Of a stretch of DNA of 64,000 nt, positions 11,215-19,158 are shown piece after piece. How positions within the stretch are numbered: the stretch's first letter is position 1; every line of letters starts with the position of its first letter. The notes below the pieces were generated by a model. It had not been told where the DNA came from and did no database searches. It saw only the letters and a program-made list of their open reading frames with translations. Both the position numbers and the translations under genes were made by a program. Source of the DNA: Dendrophyllia cribrosa (taxonomy: Eukaryota; Cnidaria; Anthozoa; Scleractinia; Dendrophylliidae); assembly GCA_024195265.1 (NCBI GenBank), contig JAJLRJ010000004.1:33550030-33614029 (forward strand), read 5' to 3'.

Positions 11215-11706
11215 CAGATCGATATGAACATGGCGGCCCAAGGTCTTTTCGAATACAGCTCTTGCAGATATTGTGGTTTAACCTTCGCTCAAGGTTATTC
11301 TCTTGCTGGGCATCAAAAATACGCCTGTAAGAATCTGCGAACAGAATCACGGCCGAAAGTGATTTGTCCCGGCTGTAATCGAAGATTTTGTCGACAAACG
11401 GTTTACAGACACTTAAGAAATGGTTGCCCTACCGTGAAAAACAACCCTCGAGTTTTTATACAGCGAGAGGTTGTTCGAGATGTTTTTACAAACATTAGCC
11501 CGCATGATCTTAATGCCTGGCTTGACGAGCAAGAACAAGAACCATTTAAAAACAAAAGCCTGGAGGCTCTAAACCCCTTACCCAGGATCCGAGATTTGAG
11601 CTTTGTTTCTGATTTCATCGAAGGCAAGTCATCACTCACAGCTTTTCAAACTGAGTTGAGCGATTATCACCAATTGAAAAAACATTCACCCTTCGTATAC
11701 CAATGA
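11200..11706 (+). CDS. C2HC zinc-finger protein (left-end gene)
   Basis: A 168-aa protein with two compact zinc-finger modules: C22-x2-C25-x12-H38-x4-C43 and C56-x2-C59-x11-H71-x4-C76. A charged C-terminal half without known domains follows. The fingers suggest nucleic-acid binding, and a role in transcription or recombination of the element is inferred. The ATG lies in the TIR, so its first five codons are shared with the gene at the other end. The stop overlaps the start of the following exonuclease gene (ATGA), suggesting co-expression. No TATATACC motif precedes it, unlike the presumed late genes. Exact function unknown. Confidence 0.75.
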   Translation: MAMAQQIDMNMAAQGLFEYSSCRYCGLTFAQGYSLAGHQKYACKNLRTESRPKVICPGCNRRFCRQTVYRHLRNGCPTVKNNPRVFIQREVVRDVFTNISPHDLNAWLDEQEQEPFKNKSLEALNPLPRIRDLSFVSDFIEGKSSLTAFQTELSDYHQLKKHSPFVYQ

Positions 11707-12815
11707 TGGCGACAACACAAGAGTTCATGAACTTTCTCAAATCGAGACACACTGGTCTGAAACAAAAGAGCGCCGACTGGCTCTCAGCCAGACAAAAAAC
11801 AATTGGGGCATCAGAGATTTCTGCCTTGACAGGATCGTCGCCGTTTGAATCACGGCACAGCTTGCTCTTAAAGAAAATTCAGCCAACACACATGCTCAAC
11901 AATGCGGCTTGTACCTGGGGCAACCTGTTTGAACCGATTATACGCAAGTGTTTTGAGCAAAAACATTCTGTTTCCGTTTTTGGTCACAGCATTTCTCTTA
12001 ATCTGTCAAGCGAGCATCCGCTTTATCGAAAGGTCACTTGTAGTCCAGACGGATATTTTCTAGACAAAGATAACACATTAAATTTGTTAGAATTCAAGTG
12101 TCCGTTCAAGCTAAAAATAGCGATGAACAGAATCCCTAGCTATTATCGCGATCAGATACAAACAGGGCTTGCTTTGAGTGGTGACATGGTCTCCAAAGGC
12201 TTGTTTGTTGACGGCTATTTCAGAATGTGTTCTTTAAAACAGCTTGAACCAAGTTTAGCTCACAATTCTTTTCTCAACGCCGGGAGAACATACAAGACAA
12301 AAAATAAATCAACTCTTGCCTGGGGGGTCTGTTATCTATTCAGCAAACAAAACATCAAGATCAATCAAGCCGAGCTTATTGATCTTGGAGCAACACAATC
12401 AATTGCTTTGTTTGAACATGTCATGGGTTTAATTGCCACTAAAGAGATTTGGGTTTCATATGGCAAAATAAGAATGACGTTCACAGCCCGTGACGAAAAT
12501 GCTGAATTTCTACGTTTAAACGCTATGAAAGAAGCGTTCTCTAACCCGCGTAGAGAAGGGCCAAAACCTGTTGCGATGTTCGCTTGGAAATTGCTCGATC
12601 TCACTGAAATTTGGGAGTTTAAAAAACCATATTTCTTGAGGGAAATCCAAAGGTCTGTTGAATGTTTTCATGAAAACCTATCAAAATTGAAAGGAAGAAT
12701 CAAAAATTATACTTACACCGAGGACTCTGCCACAACTCCAAACACAGGCGATGACAAGGCCGTTTTGGAAGCCTTTTTAATGAAGCAAGCGGCAAAGCTT
12801 ACTCCAGAGTTCTGA
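11703..12815 (+). CDS. YqaJ-type (lambda exonuclease-like) nuclease
   Basis: A 370-aa protein of the PD-(D/E)XK superfamily, YqaJ/viral recombinase type. Visible motifs are W26-LSARQKTIGASEIS (typical N-terminal YqaJ signature), WGNLFEP with E77, SPDGY with D116, LLEFKCP with E130 and K132 (the ExK metal-binding pair) and YYRDQIQTGL with Q151. Such enzymes resect double-stranded DNA ends for strand-annealing recombination. In a virus they help process replication intermediates. The gene overlaps the zinc-finger gene by four bases, and its 3' end overlaps the convergent minus-strand gene by 17 bp. All catalytic residues appear present, so the gene looks intact. Confidence 0.85.
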   Translation: MMATTQEFMNFLKSRHTGLKQKSADWLSARQKTIGASEISALTGSSPFESRHSLLLKKIQPTHMLNNAACTWGNLFEPIIRKCFEQKHSVSVFGHSISLNLSSEHPLYRKVTCSPDGYFLDKDNTLNLLEFKCPFKLKIAMNRIPSYYRDQIQTGLALSGDMVSKGLFVDGYFRMCSLKQLEPSLAHNSFLNAGRTYKTKNKSTLAWGVCYLFSKQNIKINQAELIDLGATQSIALFEHVMGLIATKEIWVSYGKIRMTFTARDENAEFLRLNAMKEAFSNPRREGPKPVAMFAWKLLDLTEIWEFKKPYFLREIQRSVECFHENLSKLKGRIKNYTYTEDSATTPNTGDDKAVLEAFLMKQAAKLTPEF

Positions 12816-13464
12816 ACGCATTATGCCATAAATATTCGTTTTTGTTTATCATCGCATCAGACATCCATTGTTGTCTCAGGTAATTTATAATCACTCGTTG
12901 CGGGGCTTCAAGCGGTGTTATTATGTTCAGGATTTTATAGATCACAAACGTATAAGATATTCTCGGAAGCTGAGCTTCTATTTGTTTGAAGATACGTTTC
13001 GTTTCATGGATTTGATCGAGAGTCAACTGTACAGGCAGAATTTTGAGCTTTTTTATAAGTCGGTTCAAAGCATAACCAAATACATAACTTCGTCCCGGCC
13101 GAGGGCTTTGTCTGTGGAAATTGTTTTGCTGCGGACATGTCTGAGCATCATCGAGCACTTCCACACGGCCGCATCTTTTACAATAAAGTTCACAAGAATT
13201 GATTGATTGAAAAAAGGAGCCACCACAGTCATAACAAGACAGGAGTCTTCGTGCCCAGCGTTCAATCTCCATGTCATTGTAATGTTTTTGAAGATATTGC
13301 TGCCCAATCTCTGCCAACCCCACATCTTCGCATAACTGATAAAGTTTTTCCGGCAGGCACAAGCGGTGTATTTCTTTTGTGTAATCGCTGCCGTATAGCG
13401 AGCGAAGGATGGCAAATTTGTGTTCTTTGTCAAGTTCATTGAGCCGTGCGCCAAACTCAGTCAT
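12799..13464 (-). CDS. Zinc-ribbon protein resembling late transcription factor VLTF3
   Basis: A 221-aa protein. Residues 1-70 are helical and charged. A zinc ribbon follows (C77-x2-C80 ... C95-x2-C98, in CYDCGG and CKRCGR). The last 110 residues are predominantly helical and include NNFHRQS near 114-120 and a hydrophobic segment near 170-185. This order (ribbon plus helical domain) resembles the poxvirus/NCLDV late transcription factor VLTF3 family; the match is by architecture and short motifs only. If correct, the element supplies its own late-gene factor, consistent with the shared promoter motif on its structural genes. The start is preceded by CTAAATATAGAC. Other zinc-ribbon factors (TFIIS- or TFIIB-like) cannot be excluded. 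Confidence 0.5.
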   Translation of the reverse strand: MTEFGARLNELDKEHKFAILRSLYGSDYTKEIHRLCLPEKLYQLCEDVGLAEIGQQYLQKHYNDMEIERWARRLLSCYDCGGSFFQSINSCELYCKRCGRVEVLDDAQTCPQQNNFHRQSPRPGRSYVFGYALNRLIKKLKILPVQLTLDQIHETKRIFKQIEAQLPRISYTFVIYKILNIITPLEAPQRVIINYLRQQWMSDAMINKNEYLWHNAFRTLE

Positions 13465-13767
13465 GTCTATATTTAGAGATTACAATTTTTCAATTGAGGG
13501 TTTCCCGTGACTTCCGGTATTGTTGTGTAAAGGCCGTATTTAGAAAATTACGACTTTTCGAAGCTTCTAGAACATACCGAAGCGCCCCACAAATACCGAA
13601 GCGCCCCAACTTTGTTGAAAAAAGTTTTTCTGGGGCGCTTCGGAACTTATTTTTTGAAAAAGTTTTTGTGGGGAGCTTCGGAATTTATTTTTTGAAAAAG
13701 TTTTTTGGGGCGCTTCGGCATTATTGGCAGGATTTTTCCCTCAAGATTTGTAGATTAAAACCTGAAT
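13465..13767. repeat. Intergenic cluster of GGGGCGCTTCGG repeats
   Basis: Two copies of TACCGAAGCGCCCCA (13575-13589 and 13594-13608) are followed by three reverse-complement copies of TGGGGCGCTTCGG (13631-13643, 13669-13681 with one change, and 13706-13718). The latter are separated by T-rich TTATTTTTTGAAAAAGTTTTT spacers. Inverted copies can form hairpins. The cluster lies upstream of the VLTF3-like gene and downstream of the 228-aa gene, so it may be a promoter, operator, terminator or replication element. It is absent elsewhere in the window. Confidence 0.7.
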
Positions 13768-14454
13768 TTAATCTCTCAAATCGGATTTGGAGGCTGCGGT
13801 GAGAAGACTTATCTTTTTTTGAAACTCTTGTTTGACTTCCTTGCGAAGTTCGTTTTTGAGTTTCTCGAGGTCTGGCGCTTGTGTTTGAGTGGTAACGTTT
13901 TTTTTAGCCTTAACACCATCCCTGATTGCAGCTTTGAGTTCGTGATATTTTTCAACCTCACGAGTAATTATGGTGAATTCTGCATCACTGATTCTCTTGT
14001 CTTCCAGAGCCTTTGAGACCAGTTCATAGACAGAGTCGCGTTTAGCCAGGGCCAGTGTGTAGATATTCTCGTGTTTGGTCACTTTTCGCTCCAATCGCTT
14101 GTTAGCAGCTGTAAAGCCAACAGAGGACAGCCCACAGAGGGTCGCGACGCCGGCAAGTGCTGGACTTGCAATTATTCCGAACCCAGTCAATGCAGTGGCT
14201 AGGGCCCCTGATGACAGCCCAACAGAAAGCGACCCAAGGCCAACCGCCGAGTAATGAACTAAGGATTGGGTTCGTTTGTATTTCTTTGCGACCTGACGGT
14301 AATGCTCGGCTTCGTCAGACAGCTCTTTAAGCAAGTCAGAGATCTTTTTGAGCCGGAAGTCTTCTGCAATGATTTGAGTGATCTCACGCATAGGGTATAG
14401 CTGTTGTGTCTCGCTGTATTCGGGTGCCGATGGAAGCACGTTCGCAGAACTCAT
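13768..14454 (-). CDS. Gly/Ala-rich membrane protein with coiled-coil ends
   Basis: A 228-aa protein. Residues 28-65 are helical and charged. Residues 66-116 form a long Gly/Ala/Ser/Leu-rich hydrophobic stretch, either two membrane passes or a membrane-active helix pair. Residues 117-180 are charged helix, and 190-228 form a Lys/Glu-rich tail. No enzyme motif is seen. It lies next to the penton-like genes on the same strand and has a TATATA motif just upstream of its ATG (14461-14470), so a late virion or membrane function is inferred. Unrecognised family. Confidence 0.65.
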   Translation of the reverse strand: MSSANVLPSAPEYSETQQLYPMREITQIIAEDFRLKKISDLLKELSDEAEHYRQVAKKYKRTQSLVHYSAVGLGSLSVGLSSGALATALTGFGIIASPALAGVATLCGLSSVGFTAANKRLERKVTKHENIYTLALAKRDSVYELVSKALEDKRISDAEFTIITREVEKYHELKAAIRDGVKAKKNVTTQTQAPDLEKLKNELRKEVKQEFQKKISLLTAASKSDLRD

Positions 14455-14460
14455 GGTGTG

Positions 14461-14470
14461 AGTATATAAA
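14461..14470 (-). promoter_or_regulatory. TATATA late-type promoter motif for the 228-aa gene
   Basis: Read on the minus strand, TATATACTCACACC runs directly into the ATG at 14454. It is a variant of the element-wide TATATACC motif. Confidence 0.55.
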
Positions 14471-14477
14471 TGATTTT

Positions 14478-15158
14478 TTAATTTATCTCTATATCAAGAT
14501 TAAAAGGTAAGCCGTTGAAGTCGAATAGGTTTCCATGTGCGTCTTTGATTGAAATTGTTAAACTATGTACAAAATTGGTAGATGCTGTCCTAAGAAAGAC
14601 ATGCTGTGTTGTTTCCCAATATTTATATATATCGTAGTAATTATACAGAGCATTAATGTGAATTTTTGCTAAAACAGACGAAGGCTTACCATTAACTAAG
14701 CTTTGTTCTTTATCGACAAGATCACAGTGAATGTAATAGAAGTCTGGTTCATTTAAATTCTTAATGTATGTCGTCCCAGACTGTAATTTAGGCCCCACAC
14801 CTAATAATTTAGACAAAGCAGGATTAAATTCTACCTCATTAGGAAATTTTTTGTGTATAAGCATTACCGCCATGACTTCATCGGTTTGGATGCCTAATTG
14901 TACCGGTTGACCCTCAAATGCGTAGCGAATATTGGCCCTCAACTGATATACGTTGTAGTTCCCTGGTGGTATTGTCACGACAGTTCCTGTTCTATTTCCA
15001 TCAGTGGTAAACCATGTTATTGTTCCCTCTGTTTTCAAATTATGCCACGATTTGTGAATCGTGCACCAGATAAGCCGGATGGTGCTCGGCTTCAGAAGCG
15101 GTTGATCAAAGTAAATGGTGTAAGGATTCGAATGTGTGCTGATTCTTAGCATAACCAT
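14478..15158 (-). CDS. Penton-like minor capsid protein, paralogue B
   Basis: A 226-aa, beta-rich protein with no signal peptide. It is clearly paralogous to its upstream neighbour (15186-15857). Shared blocks include THSNPxTIYFxxPL near the N-terminus, SWHNLK near residue 35, LLG.(R/G)P near the middle, YxIHCDLVDKEQxLxNGKPSxVLA and a C-terminal FDFNG(L/A)P ending IEIN/VELN. Size, beta-rich pattern and position next to the capsid genes fit the single-jelly-roll penton role of Polintons, which is inferred. GAATATATATG lies just upstream of the ATG as a promoter-like motif. Intact. Confidence 0.55.
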   Translation of the reverse strand: MVMLRISTHSNPYTIYFDQPLLKPSTIRLIWCTIHKSWHNLKTEGTITWFTTDGNRTGTVVTIPPGNYNVYQLRANIRYAFEGQPVQLGIQTDEVMAVMLIHKKFPNEVEFNPALSKLLGVGPKLQSGTTYIKNLNEPDFYYIHCDLVDKEQSLVNGKPSSVLAKIHINALYNYYDIYKYWETTQHVFLRTASTNFVHSLTISIKDAHGNLFDFNGLPFNLDIEIN

Positions 15159-15169
15159 TGCACTGTTGT

Positions 15170-15181
15170 GGGAATATATAT
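15170..15181 (-). promoter_or_regulatory. TATATATTCC promoter-like motif for paralogue B
   Basis: On the minus strand, CATATATATTCCCACAACAG precedes the ATG at 15158 by 11 bases. Confidence 0.5.
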
Positions 15182-15185
15182 GATT

Positions 15186-15857
15186 TTAATTTAACTCAAC
15201 TTCAAATTCCAATGGCGCGCCATTGAAGTTGAAGAGGTTATTGTTCTCATCCCTAACTGACAGTGTTATGTTGTTTACATAATCACTAGACGAGACGTCA
15301 CGCAAGACGTTCTGTTGTGTTGTCTCGTAAAACACCTTCTCAAAAGCTTTTCCACGAATATCAAACCGAGCCAAAACCGTCGAAGGCTTCCCATTAAGGA
15401 GGTTTTGTTCTTTATCAACCAGATCACAGTGGATGAAGTAAGTGCTTGGTGCCGTTAAACGCTTGACGAAGGTTATTAGCATCAATACAGGGCGTATGCC
15501 AAGCAATTCTGCCAGATTATTACTTAACTTCACACTGCCGTTGTTATTATGAATTACCATGGCCCCATATGGTCTGTTTGTTTCAATTGTTAGATTTAAA
15601 CTTCTGTCAAAGTCTTTTAGGCTTTCAAAGTCTTTTGTTAAACTCTCAATAGTGTAATACCCTGGAAGTAAGGTCGCCTCACGTGATGAACCATTAGGGG
15701 GAGGGTTTGCTGGGGAAACCTTTGCTTCTTCTTTCAAATTATGCCAAGAGTTGAAAATTGAGCAAGAAACAAGACGGATATAACTCGGTTTCGGCAGTGG
15801 GTGCTCGAAGTAGATCGTGTGAGGATTCGAATGTGTGACGATTGTTAACACAACCAT
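15186..15857 (-). CDS. Penton-like minor capsid protein, paralogue A
   Basis: A 223-aa, beta-rich protein. The start at 15857 (MVVLTIVTHSNP) is chosen over upstream in-frame Met codons because it matches the start of paralogue B (MVMLRISTHSNP) and sits just after a TATATA motif in the shared intergenic promoter. It shares with paralogue B the CDLVDKEQNLLNGKPSTVLA block and the C-terminal NLFNFNGAPLEFEVELN. The two genes are adjacent with a 27-bp gap and the same orientation, so they arose by tandem duplication. A single-jelly-roll penton or vertex protein is inferred. No frame damage is seen. Confidence 0.55.
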   Translation of the reverse strand: MVVLTIVTHSNPHTIYFEHPLPKPSYIRLVSCSIFNSWHNLKEEAKVSPANPPPNGSSREATLLPGYYTIESLTKDFESLKDFDRSLNLTIETNRPYGAMVIHNNNGSVKLSNNLAELLGIRPVLMLITFVKRLTAPSTYFIHCDLVDKEQNLLNGKPSTVLARFDIRGKAFEKVFYETTQQNVLRDVSSSDYVNNITLSVRDENNNLFNFNGAPLEFEVELN

Positions 15858-15906
15858 GACAGATGCGAGTATATAAGAACATTTTAAAATATAAATATAT
15901 ACAATC
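15858..15906. promoter_or_regulatory. Bidirectional late promoter between paralogue A and the 445-aa gene
   Basis: A 49-bp divergent intergenic region with a TATATA motif facing each way: 15870-15875 for the minus-strand gene, and AAATATATAC ending at 15902 for the plus-strand gene. It leaves only a few bases of leader on either side. Confidence 0.65.
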
Positions 15907-17244
15907 ATGTTTGGCAGACGCCCCGGCGGATTTAATCCTAATTCAAATCTTGGCATAAACATCGGCGGCCACAATTACGGCCCCCCACCTCCTTTTTATT
16001 CGCCTCCAAATGCCTATACCCATGTCGCGCCAAAGCCACCACCCCCTGATCCTGAAATTGCTTGGTTGAGTTCGCCGGAGGCTGCCAAGCTCTCTGCCGC
16101 GGCCAAGGCCAAGGCAATTTCAGATTTCAAAAAGCGTTTCCCTCGCGCCGATATGTCACACTTTGAAGTGCAAGTAGAGTTTGGCGACGACCACAAAACC
16201 GCCACAGGGGAAGTGCTTTACAAAAAGGCCCCCGGCTCCTGGGGGCTTATCACAGAAATGCCCCACAAAGATTGGACTGGCCCCGAAAGAGACGCTCTTG
16301 GCCTTCATTATGACGGAGGTTTCCCTTATCAGTTATCGTTGGGGCAACCAGAAAAGTCAATCCCTGCCATTGCTTTCGACGCCACAATAGACAAAGACAT
16401 GATGATTGGCGCAATCTTGAATGACAAAGAGCAAAGGATCTATGTCACGCCAACTGATTATTTCACAACGAAATACAGAAATATCTTCAGGGACACGCAG
16501 ATATCCTTCACAACCGCTAAATACGGCCGAAAGTGGATGGGTGGCCCGCATATGAGCTTTTGGCCCCAACAACTCTCCTTCGCACTGTGGTGTGCAACAA
16601 CCGGCTGTGGAATCTCGCGTGACATTCTCTTCGATAAGAACTCCAGTCTATCTCTAACCACACAGCTCCGGTCGTTTTACCGGTTTCACGTTTATTTCAC
16701 AACAAGGCGAATACTCTACCAGATGGGTGGTGAACAAAGCGTGAGTGCTTTGCCAGACGACCCCCCATTTAACCAGAAAGACAACAAGTACAACATCGAC
16801 GCGTACAAGAAGCTTTGCATCGAGTTCGGTATCGACCCCAGTTCTGACTTCCGTTACACATACGGTAAGAACCACGGGCTTGGGAATGTCTACATTTGGG
16901 TTTATGGAGATGGCCCAACATCTACCGATTACACTTATCCAGACTCTGATCTAGCTCTGTTCGATGATGAGCGCGTCACTGACAGAAAAGACTCCAATTA
17001 TAAAGCCAATGGAATAACTTTCGTTCGCAACGATCAAGGGGCTGACACCCAGTTCGAGCACTTTGTACCAAATTACGCACAGGGGCTAACACAGCCAGGG
17101 CTCGCGCGTATGAACCAATCAATCGAAGCCTTTGTGTACTGCATTCTTGGTTCACAAGCCAAAACCCGCAGCAGCATCATTGGAAGAGGAGGCAGGGCTT
17201 TCGAAACGCAGCGAGTCTTCCTCACCCATCTAGAGGAGCCATAA
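15907..17244 (+). CDS. Putative structural protein, 445 aa, probably truncated by a frame break
   Basis: The N-terminus (1-50) is Pro/Gly/Asn-rich (PPPPFYSPP). A larger folded part follows with aromatic blocks FWPQQLSFALWCATTGCGISRD (around 215-237) and FYRFHVYFTTRRILYQMGG (around 258-276). No known catalytic motif is visible. The stop at 17242-17244 interrupts sequence that appears to continue in the next frame, which is open without an ATG from 17046 and leads into the Pro-rich, membrane-anchored tail at 17343-17720. A one-base deletion within 17046-17242 would explain this. Given its late-type promoter and position beside the capsid genes, a virion protein is inferred; I do not recognise its fold. 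Confidence 0.65.
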   Translation: MFGRRPGGFNPNSNLGINIGGHNYGPPPPFYSPPNAYTHVAPKPPPPDPEIAWLSSPEAAKLSAAAKAKAISDFKKRFPRADMSHFEVQVEFGDDHKTATGEVLYKKAPGSWGLITEMPHKDWTGPERDALGLHYDGGFPYQLSLGQPEKSIPAIAFDATIDKDMMIGAILNDKEQRIYVTPTDYFTTKYRNIFRDTQISFTTAKYGRKWMGGPHMSFWPQQLSFALWCATTGCGISRDILFDKNSSLSLTTQLRSFYRFHVYFTTRRILYQMGGEQSVSALPDDPPFNQKDNKYNIDAYKKLCIEFGIDPSSDFRYTYGKNHGLGNVYIWVYGDGPTSTDYTYPDSDLALFDDERVTDRKDSNYKANGITFVRNDQGADTQFEHFVPNYAQGLTQPGLARMNQSIEAFVYCILGSQAKTRSSIIGRGGRAFETQRVFLTHLEEP

Positions 17245-17720
17245 TCCTGAACGACATCGCAACAAGCGTACAGCGTTACCAGCTTGCCATCCAAGCAACG
17301 AAAGTTCGCCTGGACTTTGCGACAGCACCCGGAAGCTGGCTCATGCCCTCGCGCATGATTATCAACACAGAGAGCGTGATCGGGTATAACAACAATCTAC
17401 AGGAGGCAACGCAAGGGATGAAGCTGGGCGTGAACAGTGGTGTTAATCTGGGCACGAAAAAAGCCTCCCTTCGCCACATGGACGGTGGCCCGACAAAGAT
17501 CAATCCACCAAACAGTCACCCATCAAACCCGATACATAAACAGGCCACACAGGCACAGGGCATTGCCCCCAAACCCACACCCGCACCCACACCACAACCC
17601 ACACCAACCCCCACACCACAGCCAGCACCCGAGCCACAGCCCGACCCGCATCACGTTTCCAAGGCAGTCGTTGCTGTTGGCGCGGTTGCTTTGGCAGGGC
17701 TTTTCGTTTGGTTAAGATAA
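17046..17720 (+). pseudogene. C-terminal part of the 445-aa structural gene, displaced frame
   Basis: The frame is open from 17046 and its first ATG is at 17343 (MPSRMIINTESVIGYNNN). It has a central SNPIHKQATQ segment, a tandem Pro-Thr/Pro-Gln tract (about 17572-17645, PTPAPTPQPTPTPTPQP) and a C-terminal membrane helix (VVAVGAVALAGLFVW) ending LR. The Pro-rich spacer plus membrane anchor suggests attachment to a virion membrane or vertex. It has no TATATACC motif of its own, supporting the view that it is the displaced tail of the gene before it rather than an independent gene. Confidence 0.6.
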
Positions 17721-17726
17721 GTGTGT

Positions 17727-17903
17727 TCAAGACTTCGCACGCTTTGTGATCCTTTCAACAAGGAAGGCCACCACGGCAAGGATGAGCAGCCAGGCGTGTT
17801 CACCCAGAAAGGAGATGACCGACCCGGCCGTTTTGAAGATGAAGCTCACAATTGAGCCAATGAGGCCAGGCAAGGCGCTTTTTGCCAAGCTCTTTAAGCC
17901 CAT
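17727..17903 (-). pseudogene. C-terminal membrane segment of the coiled-coil protein, displaced frame
   Basis: The reading frame encodes two hydrophobic helices (GLIGSIVSFIFKTAG and AWLLILAVVAFLV) and ends in a basic RITKRAKS tail. The first ATG is at 17903, but the frame stays open upstream and overlaps the coiled-coil frame at 17800-18588. A run of five T (17879-17883, A on the coding strand) sits where the two frames would meet, so a homopolymer indel is the likely cause. Confidence 0.6.
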
Positions 17904-18549
17904 TGCCAATTGCCTTGGTGGCCTTTGCCAGGCCGTTCAAGGTGGCGAGTACAACAGCGCTGATGGTGATGCCAGCTGCCAGAACAATCGCTTGCATGGT
18001 CCACCCGTATTTCTTGAAGATTTCTCTGACCCTCTCTCTCAAAGACATGCTCCTTTCCCGCAACTCAATTTCTGTATTGAGCCTTGCCAGCTCTTCTTCA
18101 CGTTCAGCAACCCGGTCTTCAGCAGCTGCTCTGTCAGAGGAGGAAGTGTCCTCAGCCTCTATGACACGCTTGTCTTCAGCGTTTAGTTGTTCAAGCTCTT
18201 CTTTTTGTTGTTTCAGTTCGTCAAGTGTCTTTTTGGAGTCTATTTTTACACTAAGTTCGTTTATGTTCCTGTTTATGTTATTATTATCTACCGTGAGTTT
18301 ATTGATGTCTTCTTGTAATTTTTCTGCTTGTTTTGCCGTTTTCTGAAACTGTAACAGTTGTTTTCTTTTATTTTGATGTTCTGTTTCAAGCTCTTTCTTT
18401 TGATCTTTTAACCGTTGTATTTCTTGCTCGTTCAGTGTTCCATGCTGATTTTCAAGATCTTGAATCTGGTCATCATGATGTTTTATCTGATTTCTAAGTT
18501 CGTCCATGCTTTGACGAATCTTGTCTCTATCTGCAAGCGTTTTTTCCAT
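17800..18549 (-). pseudogene. Coiled-coil and membrane domain, middle part of a broken gene
   Basis: The frame lacks an ATG upstream of 18549 and overlaps the 3' end of the preceding frame (18527-19114). It encodes a long heptad-rich coiled coil (roughly 150 residues, rich in Glu, Lys, Gln and Leu), then RERVREIFKKYGW and a hydrophobic helix (IVLAAGITISAVVLATLNGLA). After the A-run near 17880 the frame runs into unrelated residues. It is probably the middle of one protein of about 450 residues with an acidic N-terminus, a coiled coil and C-terminal membrane helices. Function unknown; a virion assembly or membrane scaffold role is inferred. Confidence 0.6.
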
Positions 18550-19114
18550 TTGTTGTTTTTGCTTGCAGCTCTTGTTGATTTTTGTCACGTTCTGCTTGAA
18601 AGTCTTTCATCTGATCAAGCATTGACTTTCCAAGATAGCTTTTGATTTCTTGTGAAAGCTGTGGATTTTCCCTAAGTTGCCGTGTTATATTATTTTGTGT
18701 AAACAGGGGATATGCCTTTTTTCCCCTACCAACCATTTTAACGTACTGCCTTGGGTTTCCTTTTTTATCTGTTTCGTAAAATGTTTCGATGGCTTGTTTG
18801 TTAGCATTTGGGTACATCTCTGTTAGGTCGTCCCAAGCTGAATTTTGCCGTCTTTGTTGAAGACGTTGGCTTAACTCGTCACCCGCAAGCAGAGGGTCGG
18901 TGTCAGAAGTGCTTGGCAGCCCACTTTCTTCGCGAGGCATTGTATGCATTTCATGCTGCTCGCCGCCATGGTATGGGGTGGATGTGCCGCCTGGTTGAAA
19001 GGGTGTTGTTGTGTCAACTTCTTGTTCGTCATCGTCATCATCATCGTGGTCAATCCCCCAGTCTTCCCAAGGATTATCGGGCATATCTCCTGGATCAAAA
19101 CCGCCTTCAGCCAT
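18527..19114 (-). pseudogene. Acidic N-terminal part of the coiled-coil membrane protein
   Basis: 195 codons from the ATG at 19114 (MAEGGFDPGDMPDNPWEDW). This start is chosen because a TATATACCC motif lies directly upstream and the longer frame would run through the divergent promoter. It contains a poly-Asp run near residues 24-30, a Ser/Thr/Pro-rich linker, a small folded region (YPNANKQAIETFY...GRGKKAYPLF) and the beginning of the coiled coil (MKDFQAERDKNQQELQ). The frame then ends 60 bases inside the next coiled-coil frame, near T runs at 18540-18545 and 18556-18560. This indicates a single-base indel. Confidence 0.6.
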
Positions 19115-19158
19115 CGTGGGTATATAAATATAAATTTTAAAAACACAAATATATACCA
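19115..19158. promoter_or_regulatory. Bidirectional late promoter before the major capsid gene
   Basis: A 44-bp divergent region. GGGTATATA (19118-19126) serves the minus-strand gene and CAAATATATACC (19146-19157) ends one base before the capsid ATG at 19159. Confidence 0.7.

Noticed and set aside
17437..17730. Overlapping His/Pro-rich and Val/Trp-rich frames around the Pro-Thr tract
   Set aside because: Shadows of the low-complexity proline-rich coding sequence in other frames and on the other strand.
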